The notes under the pieces: generated by a model
What the model was told of the DNA's origin: nothing
Databases searched by the model: none
What the model saw: the letters and a program-made list of their open reading frames with translations, nothing else
Position numbers and translations under genes: made by a program
Shown here: one piece after another, positions 7,999 through 15,992 of the stretch
How positions within the stretch are numbered: position 1 is the stretch's first letter
Layout: each line of letters starts with the position of its first letter
NCBI RefSeq assembly: GCF_013113715.1
Contig: NZ_CP053344.1
Span: forward strand, 3,038,001 to 3,102,000
Direction of reading: 5' to 3'
Length of the DNA: 64,000 nucleotides
Source of the DNA: Herbiconiux sp. SALV-R1
GTDB taxonomy: Bacteria > Actinomycetota > Actinomycetes > Actinomycetales > Microbacteriaceae

Positions 7999-8849
7999 CG
8001 GGTCTCCTCGGTGGTCGGTGTGGTGGGGTTCGGGGTCGGAACCGTCGTCTCGGGCGGGTGCGGCCAGCCGGCCGGGTGGGTGCAGGTCTCGGCGGCGTGC
8101 GCGGCCCCGCCCGCGAGAGCGTCGGCGACCCCGCCTCCGCCGACCCGCCGGGCGATGAAGCCCGCGATGAAGCTGTCACCCGCCCCGGTGGTGTCGACGA
8201 CCGTGGTGGGCACGGCCTGCTGCACCCAGGTCGACTCGCCGTCGAAGCCCAGCGCGCCCTCGGCACCCCGCGTCACGACCACGAGCGGCACGCCCTCGGC
8301 CGCCGTCGCCGCGGCGAGCGCCGCCGCATCCGCCCCCTCCCCCGCCGAGAGGAACGCGACGTCGAGGTGGTCGAGGCCGGCGGCAACCGCGCAGTCCTGA
8401 CTCACCGTGCCGCTGCCTCGTCGGGCCAGTTCGGCACGCAGCTCGCTGGCACGCGGGAGCATGCCGAGGTGCACCCAGTCCGCCGAGGCGATCGCCTCGA
8501 GCGCCGCGGGGTCGGGGTAGTAGTCGGCGGTGACCCCGAAGTCCTCGCGCTCGAAGACGCGGTCGCCGCCCGGGAGGAGCCGGATGACGGTGACGGCGGT
8601 CTCCCCCGGCAGCACCGCGAGGTCGTCGGCCGGGATGCCGTTGACGGCGAGTCCGCGCTCGATGATGCGCGCATCCGGGTCGTCGGCGACGGCGCCGAAG
8701 TAGCGCACCGGCACGCCGAGGCGGGCGAGTTGCACGGCGACGTTGAACGCGTTGCCACCCGAGTACTCGACGGTGGAGTCGGCCAGGTAGCGGTCGACGG
8801 TGTTGTCGCCGACGACGGCGACCCAGGGTGCGCTCGTGGGGCCCGTCAT
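7995..8849 (-). CDS. PfkB-family sugar kinase, FrlD-like
   Basis: 284 residues. The C-terminal PfkB signature VVDTTGAGDSFIAGF carries the catalytic Asp and anion hole. The N-terminal GGNAFNVAVQLARLG is the sugar-binding region. Several segments recall fructoselysine 6-kinase FrlD from memory of that protein: GGNAxNVAV, YFGAVADDPDA, the DRVFxxxxxGVTADY stretch and the short C-terminus around GW. The start chosen is the ATG at 8849, which overlaps the ATPase stop as ATGA. A longer in-frame start would lie inside the ATPase gene. Expected reaction: 6-phosphorylation of an imported fructosamine. A generic ribokinase or fructokinase role remains possible. Confidence 0.75.
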   Translation of the reverse strand: MTGPTSAPWVAVVGDNTVDRYLADSTVEYSGGNAFNVAVQLARLGVPVRYFGAVADDPDARIIERGLAVNGIPADDLAVLPGETAVTVIRLLPGGDRVFEREDFGVTADYYPDPAALEAIASADWVHLGMLPRASELRAELARRGSGTVSQDCAVAAGLDHLDVAFLSAGEGADAAALAAATAAEGVPLVVVTRGAEGALGFDGESTWVQQAVPTTVVDTTGAGDSFIAGFIARRVGGGGVADALAGGAAHAAETCTHPAGWPHPPETTVPTPNPTTPTTEETR

Positions 8850-9625
8850 GCCGCCTGCGCTCCCGTCATGATGGCGACCGCCTCGGTCATCGAGTGCGAC
8901 TGCGGGGTGATGGTGGCGGCGCACTTGCCGAGGCGCTGGATGTGGATGCGGTCGGCGACCTGGAACACCTGCGGCATGTTGTGGCTGATGATGATGACCG
9001 GGATGCCCCGCTCCCGGAGCGCCTCCACGAGGCCGAGCACCTGGTTCGACTCGCGCACGCCGAGGGCGGCGGTGGGCTCGTCGAGCACCACGACCTTCGA
9101 CCCGAAGGCCGCAGCTCGAGCCACGGCGACGGCCTGGCGCTGGCCGCCAGAGAGGTTCTCCACCGGCACGGTCACGTCTTGCAGGGTCGAGATGCCGAGT
9201 TCGGTGAGCTCGCGCTTGGCCTTGTCGCGCATCCCCTTGGTGTCGAGCACGCGGAAGAAGGAGCCGAGTATCCCGGGCTTGCGCTCCTCACGGCCGAGGA
9301 ACAGGTTCGACGCCACGTCGAGCGCGGGCGAGACAGCGAGGTTCTGGTACACCGTCTCGATGCCGGCGAGCCTGGCGTCTTGCGGCCGCTTGAAGCTCAC
9401 CGGGCTGCCGTCGAGCAGCAGTTCGCCGGTGTCGGGCGCCTCGGCGCCGGTGAGGCACTTCACCAGGGTCGACTTGCCCGCACCGTTGTCGCCGATGATG
9501 GCGAGCACCTCGCCCGGGTAGAGCTTCAGGCCCACCCCGTCGAGGCCGACGACGCGCCCGTAGGTCTTCACGAGCCCGCGCGCCTCGAGGATGGGAGTAA
9601 GGGTCGATGAGGGGGTCGGGGTCAT
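8846..9625 (-). CDS. CUT2-type sugar ABC transporter ATPase (single domain)
   Basis: 259 residues. One ABC domain with Walker A GDNGAGKST, signature NLSGGQRQAVAVARA, Walker B KVVVLDEPTA and the switch His in IIISHN. CUT2 (ribose-type) ATPases usually carry two ABC modules, but the FrcA subgroup has one, as here. The start is the ATG at 9625, overlapping the permease TGA (ATGA). It couples ATP hydrolysis to the permease at 9622 and works with the binding protein at 10749. Confidence 0.9.
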   Translation of the reverse strand: MTPTPSSTLTPILEARGLVKTYGRVVGLDGVGLKLYPGEVLAIIGDNGAGKSTLVKCLTGAEAPDTGELLLDGSPVSFKRPQDARLAGIETVYQNLAVSPALDVASNLFLGREERKPGILGSFFRVLDTKGMRDKAKRELTELGISTLQDVTVPVENLSGGQRQAVAVARAAAFGSKVVVLDEPTAALGVRESNQVLGLVEALRERGIPVIIISHNMPQVFQVADRIHIQRLGKCAATITPQSHSMTEAVAIMTGAQAA

Positions 9626-10656
9626 GAGCGGGCCTTCCTGATCCACTGGTCGACGGCGACGGCGACGATGATGAGCACTCCGACGGCGAGCGTCTGGTAG
9701 AGCACGTCGAGGCCGGCGAGGGCGAGTCCGTTCCTGAACACTCCCACGATGAGGGCGCCGAGGAGGGTGCCCCAGATGGCGCCGCGACCGCCGAACAGGC
9801 TCGTGCCGCCGATCACGACGGCGGTGATCGAGTCGAGGTTGAGGTCGATTCCCGAGTTGGGGCTCGCCGCGTTGGTGCGGCCGATCTGGATCCAGGCGGT
9901 GATGGCGATGATGACGCCCGCGGTGAGGTACACCGAGAGCAGCACGCGGTCGACCCGGATGCCGGCGAGCCTCGCCGCCTCCTTGTCGTCGCCCACGGCG
10001 TAGACGTGCTTGCCCCAAGCGGTGCGATTGAGCACGAAGGCCATCACCACGTAGAGCACCAGCATGATGACCACGCCGACCGTGAGGCTGATGCCCGCGA
10101 CGCCGAAGCTCGCGCCCGTGACGGTGAGGAGCGGGGGCAGGTCGGAGCCGCGCACGGTTCCGCCGCCGGTGTAGAGCAGCGTCACGGCCGTGAAGATGCT
10201 GAGCGTGCCGAGGGTCACGATGAACGGTGGGAGCCGCAGCCGGGTGACCAGCAGACCGTTCAGGCCCCCGGCGGCGAGGCCGACGACCATGCCGAGGAGA
10301 AGACAGAGGAAGGTCGGGAGGCCCGTCGTCGCCGCGGTCTGCGCCATCACCATCGCGGAGAGGATCATGACGGCCCCCACCGACAGGTCGATGCCCGCGG
10401 TGAGGATGATGAGGGTCTGGGCGATCGCGAGCGTGCCTACGACGGCGACCTGCTGCGTGATGAGCGAGAGGTTCTCGGGCCTCAGGAAGCGGTCGTTGAG
10501 CAGGCCGAAGACGATCACGGCGATGACCAGCACGACGGCGGGACTGATGGCGGGGTGGCGGTGGAGCAGGCTCCGGATGCGGGTGGCGGGCGTCGTGCGG
10601 TCGAGGAACTCCTCGGCCAGGTCGACTGACCCGGTGGGGCGTGCGGTGTCGGTCAC
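9622..10656 (-). CDS. CUT2-type sugar ABC transporter permease
   Basis: 344 residues of the RbsC/FrcC type (BPD_transp_2). It has about 9-10 hydrophobic segments, starting with ISPAVVLVIAVIVFGLL. It includes the family's conserved GGIDLSVGAV-like stretch (TAGIDLSVGAVMILSAM) and the EAARLAGIRVDRV loop that contacts the ATPase, followed by GGTSLFGGRGAIWGTLLGA. It forms the membrane channel of the importer and is translationally coupled to the ATPase. Two hairpins lie between it and the binding-protein gene upstream. Confidence 0.9.
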   Translation of the reverse strand: MTDTARPTGSVDLAEEFLDRTTPATRIRSLLHRHPAISPAVVLVIAVIVFGLLNDRFLRPENLSLITQQVAVVGTLAIAQTLIILTAGIDLSVGAVMILSAMVMAQTAATTGLPTFLCLLLGMVVGLAAGGLNGLLVTRLRLPPFIVTLGTLSIFTAVTLLYTGGGTVRGSDLPPLLTVTGASFGVAGISLTVGVVIMLVLYVVMAFVLNRTAWGKHVYAVGDDKEAARLAGIRVDRVLLSVYLTAGVIIAITAWIQIGRTNAASPNSGIDLNLDSITAVVIGGTSLFGGRGAIWGTLLGALIVGVFRNGLALAGLDVLYQTLAVGVLIIVAVAVDQWIRKARS

Positions 10657-10685
10657 GGTGGTCTCCTGGTTGGGGACGGGAGGGA

Positions 10686-10741
10686 GGGGCGGCCCCGCGG
10701 GGAGCCGCCCCGAGCGGCGCGCTCCTCGGTGAGCGCGCCGC
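10686..10741 (-). terminator. Tandem hairpins between binding-protein and permease genes
   Basis: Two perfect stems lie side by side: GGGGCGGC/GCCGCCCC (10686-10693 with 10704-10711) and GCGGCGCGCTC/GAGCGCGCCGC (10714-10724 with 10731-10741). They follow the binding-protein stop at 10749 on the minus strand. In transporter operons such stems commonly act as partial terminators or 3'-end protectors that raise binding-protein mRNA over the downstream genes (inference). Confidence 0.6.
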
Positions 10742-10748
10742 CGGTGGG

Positions 10749-11861
10749 TCAGAAGCAGACCTCGAGCCCTTCCGTCACGTCGATGCTCGGCACGCCGGGC
10801 ATCGGGTCGTTAGTGATGAGCTGCACTCCCGTGTTGAAGAAGTCCTCTCCGTCTTCGGGCTGCGGCGCGGTTCCCGTCGTCACCAGATCGTAGATGGCCT
10901 GCACGCCGAGCTCCGCCATCTTGAGCGGGTACTGCTGGGCGGTCGCCTGCAGGATGCCGTCTTCGACGTACTGGGCGCCGTCGCACGAGCCGTCGATCGA
11001 GACCGTGATGAGGCCCTCGGTCTTGCCGGCCGCTTCGAGCGCCTGGTAGCCACCGTAGGAGGCCGGCTCGTTGATGCCGTAGATGACATTGATGTCGGGG
11101 TTCTTGCTGAGCAGGGTCTCCGCTGCGGTGCGGCCGCCCTCCTCGGTGCCCTGGGTGGCGAGGTTGCCCACGATCGTGTAGCTGCCGCCCTTGCCGCCGG
11201 TGTAGCTGCCGGTGGGGGCTTCGTCGCCGTTCACCGTCGGGTCGGCGACGTCGATGCCCATGCCGTCGAGGAAGCCCTGGTCGCGGTCGTAGTCGACGGT
11301 GAGCACCTTGTCGTCGAACAGGTCGAGCAGCGCGATGACGGCGTCGCCGCCGTCGAGCTTCTCGGCCGTCCACTGGCCCACCAGCTGACCGGCGAGGTAG
11401 TTGTCGGTGGCGAAGGTGATGTCGACCGAATCGGCGGGGTCGGGAACCGTGTCGAGGGCGATGACGTAGAGCCCGGCGTCACGCGCCTTCTGGATGGCGT
11501 CGAAGACGCTGGGGCCGTTGGGGGTGATGAGGATGCCCTGGTCGCCTCGCGAGATGGCGTTCTCGATGGCCTGGATCTGGGTGTCTTCGTCGCCGTCGAC
11601 CTTGCCGGCGGCGACCGTGAGGTTCACGCCCAGCTCGTCGGCCGCCGCCTCGGCGCCGTCGGCCATCTCCTGGAAGAACGAGGTGCCCTGGGTCTTGATG
11701 ATGAGGGTGACCGCGACATCGTCTCCGTCGGCGGCGGCGGTCGAACCCGTGTTCGCGGAGCCCGACGAGCATCCGGCGAGGGCGAACAGAGCGAGCCCGG
11801 CGGTGGCCGCGGTGGCCAGGCGGAGGGACGTCGCTCGTCGGAAGGGGGTCTTGATGATCAT
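10749..11861 (-). CDS. CUT2-type sugar-binding lipoprotein (periplasmic-binding-protein type 1 fold)
   Basis: 370 residues. Signal peptide with lipobox LAGC (lipid Cys C31), then a Ser/Gly/Thr linker. The two-lobe type 1 fold begins at VTLIIKTQGTSFFQEMADGAEAAADELG, the pattern of ribose and fructose binding proteins, with GDEDTQIQAIENAISRGDQGILITPNG and VIALDTVP further on. Seven C-terminal residues include a Cys. The start is the ATG at 11861 (MIIKTPFRR), preceded by TAGGAACC; a longer frame has no signal-peptide sense. It captures the substrate for the permease/ATPase pair downstream. Confidence 0.9.
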   Translation of the reverse strand: MIIKTPFRRATSLRLATAATAGLALFALAGCSSGSANTGSTAAADGDDVAVTLIIKTQGTSFFQEMADGAEAAADELGVNLTVAAGKVDGDEDTQIQAIENAISRGDQGILITPNGPSVFDAIQKARDAGLYVIALDTVPDPADSVDITFATDNYLAGQLVGQWTAEKLDGGDAVIALLDLFDDKVLTVDYDRDQGFLDGMGIDVADPTVNGDEAPTGSYTGGKGGSYTIVGNLATQGTEEGGRTAAETLLSKNPDINVIYGINEPASYGGYQALEAAGKTEGLITVSIDGSCDGAQYVEDGILQATAQQYPLKMAELGVQAIYDLVTTGTAPQPEDGEDFFNTGVQLITNDPMPGVPSIDVTEGLEVCF

Positions 11862-12021
11862 GTGGGTTCCTAACCCGGCGGCGTCAGCCGCGCGATGGTG
11901 AGAGTGATGGGGACAGGTGGTGTGGTGTTTCGGAGGTGCATTTCGGTTCTGATGGAGCGCGCCGCGCGCAGGTCGGTGATCGAGCGGGGCGGGGGCGCGG
12001 CAGCCCCGCCCCGCTGTGGCG

Positions 12022-13035
12022 TCAGTAGTCGAGACGGCGGTAGTACCGCCGGGTGGTGAGGGGGTGGTCACGAGCGATCTCGAGGTGAGCGCTGTAGCGC
12101 TCGAGCACGGTCGCGAGCACGATGTGCGAGATGAGCCCCCGCACGCGGTCGCTCACCCCGGGCAGCTCGAACTCGGCGGAGTCGATCACCGTAAGACTGT
12201 CGGTGACCGTGGGCGCGAACGACTCCACGCGGTCGGCGAGCGGACGGCTGGCGTCTTCGCCCTTCAGCAGGAACACGCTGACGCCCTTCTCGACGAGCTC
12301 GAGCGTGCCGTGGAAGAAGTCGGAGGCGTGCACCGGGCGGGTGCGCACCCACTGCATCTCCTCGAGGATGCAGGTGGCGAAGTACCACGCCTCGGTCCAG
12401 GCCTCGCCGGCGCCGGTGAAGATGTGGTAGCCGACCTCCTTGGTCGACTCGGCGAGTGCCGCGGCGCGGTCTTCGAACGACCGCTTGGCCTCGACCAGCA
12501 GAGCCGGCAGGAGGTCGAGCTCGGCGAGGGTCTCGTCGTACTCGGCGAACTCGCCGCGGCGGCGGAGGATCGACAGCGCGAGCACGAGCGACTGCAGGTA
12601 GAACGACTCCGACGAGGTGTCGTCGGCGGCGAAGTTCACGAAGGTGTGGTCGGCGGCCCGGGCGACGGGTGTGTCGTCGTGGCCGACCAGCGCGATCGTC
12701 ACGGCACCCCGGGTCTTCGCGAACTCGACGACCTCGACGGCCTCCTTCGTGGTGCCGGAGAGCGAGGGGACGACGACGATCGAGCCGGCGCCGAGGTTCG
12801 ACGAGCCCACGGCCATCATCTCTGCGGCGTTCTCGAGGTAGGCGGGGAAGTCGGCGTTGCGGTTGATGAGCTGGGCGGCGGGCTGCATCAGCACACCCGC
12901 GCCACCCGCTCCGAGGAAGAAGATGTTCTTCGCTCCGCCGTCGAGCAGATCGCCGATGAGGGAGTCGAGCGAACCGGCGAGAGCGAGGGCACCGGACTGG
13001 ATCCGGATGAAGCGGGCTTCGTCGAAGTTGAGCAT
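12022..13035 (-). CDS. SIS-domain sugar-phosphate deglycase/isomerase, FrlB-like
   Basis: 337 residues with two SIS modules: IFFLGAGGAGVLM plus the phosphate-loop-like PSLSGTTKEAVE in the first, and YHIFTGAGEAWTEAWY in the second. The segment HASDFFHGTLELVEKGVSVF and the ending DHPLTTRRYYRRLDY closely recall fructoselysine-6-phosphate deglycase FrlB (remembered GEFRHGPLEIVEPGV and DHNPDERRYYGGLVEY). FrlB-type enzymes split 6-phosphofructosamines into glucose-6-phosphate and the free amine. It is the first gene of the operon, with the promoter described at 13076-13118. An amino-sugar isomerase role is the main alternative. Confidence 0.75.
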   Translation of the reverse strand: MLNFDEARFIRIQSGALALAGSLDSLIGDLLDGGAKNIFFLGAGGAGVLMQPAAQLINRNADFPAYLENAAEMMAVGSSNLGAGSIVVVPSLSGTTKEAVEVVEFAKTRGAVTIALVGHDDTPVARAADHTFVNFAADDTSSESFYLQSLVLALSILRRRGEFAEYDETLAELDLLPALLVEAKRSFEDRAAALAESTKEVGYHIFTGAGEAWTEAWYFATCILEEMQWVRTRPVHASDFFHGTLELVEKGVSVFLLKGEDASRPLADRVESFAPTVTDSLTVIDSAEFELPGVSDRVRGLISHIVLATVLERYSAHLEIARDHPLTTRRYYRRLDY

Positions 13036-13075
13036 GTAGGAGCTTTCCGATTTCTATTGTCTGATGACTGAGGTT

Positions 13076-13118
13076 GTCATTGGGCATAAGTATGCAGTCA
13101 TTGGTTTTTTGCTGTCAA
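13076..13118 (-). promoter_or_regulatory. Sigma70-type promoter with overlapping operator for the SIS/ABC operon
   Basis: Read on the minus strand, a perfect -35 TTGACA (13118-13113) and a -10 CATACT (13094-13089) are separated by 18 bp. The -10 sits in a palindrome GCATAAGTATGC (13084-13095). The 8-mer CCAATGAC occurs on each side of it (13083-13076 and 13104-13097), 21 bp apart. This geometry fits repressor binding, most simply by the operon's GntR regulator (inference). The surrounding 13036-13254 region is AT-rich compared with the window. Confidence 0.6.
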
Positions 13119-13254
13119 TCAGTAGTTGGTGGATTTAATATGTTCGACATCTGAACGACGTCACCATACACATGCACTTTTTCGTGTCAAGGGGCTGGCG
13201 CGCGCGTGCAAGTGGAGTTGGGTTGTCTGCGGAAAGCTCAAGAGAGGCGGATGC

Positions 13255-14340
13255 GTGCGGAGCAGTGCAGCACCCATCGGAGACCGCGGGGTCGCGATCG
13301 ATCCCTTCTCGAGCCCGTCCGACGGCGGCGCGCACGTGCTGCTCGACTCGCTGCACGCTCGCGCCGTCGCAGCAGCGGGTGATCGCGCGGCGGAGTTCGC
13401 ACTCGCGCGCGAGCTCGCGCGTGGGGCGGGCGGCCGGAGCGCCGGTGCCGCGTTCGACCTTCTCGCCACCCTCGCCGCAGCCGACGCGACCCTGGCTCGT
13501 GTCGTGGAGCCCCACCTCGACGCCGTGGGCATTCTCGCCGAGTGCCCCGAGCCGGTCGACCTCGACGCGGTCGCGGCGGGCGGTCCGAGCACGTGGGGAG
13601 TGTTCGCGGCCGAAGCTCCGGGCATGCGCCTCGAGGCGCGCGAGACCGACGGCGGGTGGCTGCTCTCCGGCACCAAGCCGTGGTGCTCCCTCGCCGATGA
13701 GCTGAGTCACGCCCTCGTCACCGCACACACCCCCTCCGGCCGGCGCCTGTTCGCTGTCGCCATGCAGCAGGCGGGCGTCACCGCGCATCCGGAGCTGTGG
13801 GCTGCACGCGGGCTGCCGACGGTGCCGAGTGGTCCGGTGGACTTCGACGGGGTGCCCGCCGTGGCCGTGGGCGCGGAGGGCTGGTACCTCCGCCGTCCCG
13901 GGTTCGAGCGTGGAGGCGTGGGCGTCGCCGCCTGCTGGTTCGGCGGAGCCGTCGGTCTCGCCCGCCGCGCCCGCGCCGCCGCACGCCTGCGCCCCGACGA
14001 CGACATCGCCGCGATGCATCTCGGGCGCATCGGAGCGGCGCTTCTTTCCGCGCGGTCGGTGCTCGCTCACGCGGCCCGATCCTTCGACGCGAGCGACCAC
14101 GGCGACCCGGGTCGCGACCTCGCCCTGCTCGCCCAGCTCACCCGCAGCGTGGTGCGGCGCGAGTGCGAGCTCGTGCTCCGCGAGTGCGGGCACCTGCTCG
14201 GCCCCGCCCCCTACGCCACCGAGTCCGAGGTGGCCGCGCGCGCCGCCGACCTCGAGCTGTACCTGCGGCAAGACCACGCCGAACGCGACGAGGCACGAGC
14301 GGGCCGGATGCTCGCCGCAGCCGGAGAGGACGAGCGATGA
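13255..14340 (+). CDS. Acyl-CoA-dehydrogenase-like flavoprotein
   Basis: 361 residues. The start is GTG 13255 with AGAGAGG 6 nt upstream; open frame further upstream lies in the AT-rich promoter region. The N-terminal half has the ACAD-like pattern GWLLSGTKPWCSLADELSHALVTA (the usual G.K.W...A), and the C-terminal half is helical (LARRARAAARL..., ECGHLLGP). No clear catalytic glutamate can be named, and the protein is somewhat divergent and short for the family. The stop overlaps the next start (ATGA). It belongs to a recurrent actinobacterial set of ACAD-like, PIG-L/methyltransferase and glycosyltransferase genes whose product is unknown to me. Confidence 0.7.
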   Translation: MRSSAAPIGDRGVAIDPFSSPSDGGAHVLLDSLHARAVAAAGDRAAEFALARELARGAGGRSAGAAFDLLATLAAADATLARVVEPHLDAVGILAECPEPVDLDAVAAGGPSTWGVFAAEAPGMRLEARETDGGWLLSGTKPWCSLADELSHALVTAHTPSGRRLFAVAMQQAGVTAHPELWAARGLPTVPSGPVDFDGVPAVAVGAEGWYLRRPGFERGGVGVAACWFGGAVGLARRARAAARLRPDDDIAAMHLGRIGAALLSARSVLAHAARSFDASDHGDPGRDLALLAQLTRSVVRRECELVLRECGHLLGPAPYATESEVAARAADLELYLRQDHAERDEARAGRMLAAAGEDER

Positions 14341-15992
14341 CCTTCTCGCACCGCGACAGCGGCACCCCCGAACCCCTCTGGCGCGACGCCCTCGCCGAGC
14401 GCGGCCCCGCACCCCTCGCCTTCGCGCAGAGCGTGCTCGCCGAGGCCGATCACCTCCTCGTGGTCGCCGCCCACCCCGACGACGAGACCCTGGGCGCCTC
14501 GGGCGCACTCGCGCTCGCCTCGGCGGCCGGCCTGTCGACCACCGTCCTGGTGGCGACCTCGGGCGAGGCGTCGCACCCCGACTCCCCCACGCACCCGGCC
14601 GAGTCGCTCGGGCACCTGCGCGAAGACGAGACCGCCACCGCCGTCAGCGCCCTGGCACCCGACGCCGAGTTGCTGTTCACCCGCTTCCCCGACGGGCGGC
14701 TCGCCGAGCTGATCTCCCCGCTCGCCGACGACATCGAACGGATGCTGCGCCCCGGCGCCCGCACCGTGCTGCTGTGCCCGTGGGCCGGTGACGGGCATCC
14801 CGACCACTCGGCTGCAGCACGCGCCACCGCGATCGTCGCCGCCCGGCGGGGCCTCACGGTTCTCGCCTACCCCATCTGGCTCTGGCACTGGGCCCGGCCC
14901 GACGACGGCACCGTGCCGTGGGACGACCTGACGGCTCTCGCCCTCCCCGCCGAGGTCGTGGAGGCGAAGCGCGGCGCCCTGCGTGAGCACCGCAGCCAGG
15001 TCGAGCCGCTGAGCGACGCCCCCGGAGACGAGGTGCTGCTCGACGCGCCCATGCTCGCGCACTTCGAGCGCGACGCCGAGTACTTCGTGACCGTGCGTGT
15101 TCCCTCGAGGGCGACCGGCGCATCCGGAACCGGCGTCGGCACCCCCGCAGACACCGGCGTAGGCACCCCCGCCTCCGGCATCGCCCCGGGCCTCCGCGCC
15201 GTGCGCAGCCCCGCCGCGGCCTCGCGCGGCGCTGCGGACCCCTCCGACCCCACACCGCCCGACGACGACCCGGTGCCCGAGCTCGACGTCGTCGGCAGCG
15301 CCCTCGCCGCCGCCCGCGCCGCGGCCGCCTCCGACCATTTCGACGGGGTGCACCAGTCCGCCTCCGACCCCTGGGGTTTCGAGTCGCGCTGGTACGAGGA
15401 GCGCAAGCGCGGGATCCTGCTGGCGACCCTGCCCGAACGGCGCGTCCGGCGCACCCTTGAGGTGGGCTGCTCGACCGGGGTGCTCTCGCGCGAGCTCGCG
15501 GCGCGCACCTCGGAGGCGTTCCTCGGCCTCGACATCTCGTCGGTCGCGCTCGATCGGGCCCGCGCCCGCAACGCCGACCTGGCCCACGCCCGCTTCGAGC
15601 GCGCCTTCGTTCCCGAGGAGTGGCCCGAGGAGCGCTTCGACCTCGTGGTCATCTCCGAGATCGGGTACTACCTCGACGACCACGAGCTCGAACGGCTCGT
15701 CGACCGCAGCATCGCCTCGACGCGGGCCTCGGTCTCCCGCCCCGACGACCGCGGCGGACTCGTGGTGTGCTGCCACTGGCGGCACCCCGTCGAGGGGCGG
15801 CTGTTCAGCGGCGACCGGGTTCACGACGCGTTCCGGGTGCGGAGGGAGCTGGAGCTGCTCGCCCACCACCTGGAGGAGGACTTCGTGCTCGACGTGTTCG
15901 AGCATCCTCGCCCCGGAGCATCCGGAGCATCCGGAGCCGCCGGGCCGGCCGGGCACGCACGCTCGGTCGCGGCCCGGGAGGGGATCGTGTGA
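14337..15992 (+). CDS. Fusion of PIG-L/LmbE-type deacetylase and SAM methyltransferase
   Basis: 551 residues, two domains. Residues about 38-255 form a PIG-L (LmbE) zinc amidase: AAHPDDETLG (H46, D48, D49) and GDGHPDH (H154, H157). A low-complexity linker rich in Gly, Ala, Thr and Pro (about 256-320) follows. Residues about 335-530 form a class I methyltransferase resembling NodS, with DPWGFESRWYEERKR and the SAM motif LEVGCSTG (374-381). PIG-L enzymes remove N-acetyl groups from GlcNAc-containing glycans or thiol precursors, and NodS methylates the freed amine. The start is ATG 14337, overlapping the previous stop. Confidence 0.85.
   Translation: MTFSHRDSGTPEPLWRDALAERGPAPLAFAQSVLAEADHLLVVAAHPDDETLGASGALALASAAGLSTTVLVATSGEASHPDSPTHPAESLGHLREDETATAVSALAPDAELLFTRFPDGRLAELISPLADDIERMLRPGARTVLLCPWAGDGHPDHSAAARATAIVAARRGLTVLAYPIWLWHWARPDDGTVPWDDLTALALPAEVVEAKRGALREHRSQVEPLSDAPGDEVLLDAPMLAHFERDAEYFVTVRVPSRATGASGTGVGTPADTGVGTPASGIAPGLRAVRSPAAASRGAADPSDPTPPDDDPVPELDVVGSALAAARAAAASDHFDGVHQSASDPWGFESRWYEERKRGILLATLPERRVRRTLEVGCSTGVLSRELAARTSEAFLGLDISSVALDRARARNADLAHARFERAFVPEEWPEERFDLVVISEIGYYLDDHELERLVDRSIASTRASVSRPDDRGGLVVCCHWRHPVEGRLFSGDRVHDAFRVRRELELLAHHLEEDFVLDVFEHPRPGASGASGAAGPAGHARSVAAREGIV

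Noticed and set aside
13126-13254. N-terminal extension of the acyl-CoA-dehydrogenase-like protein
   Set aside because: The upstream in-frame stretch is AT-rich promoter DNA containing the divergent operon's -35 region. GTG 13255 has a good ribosome-binding site.
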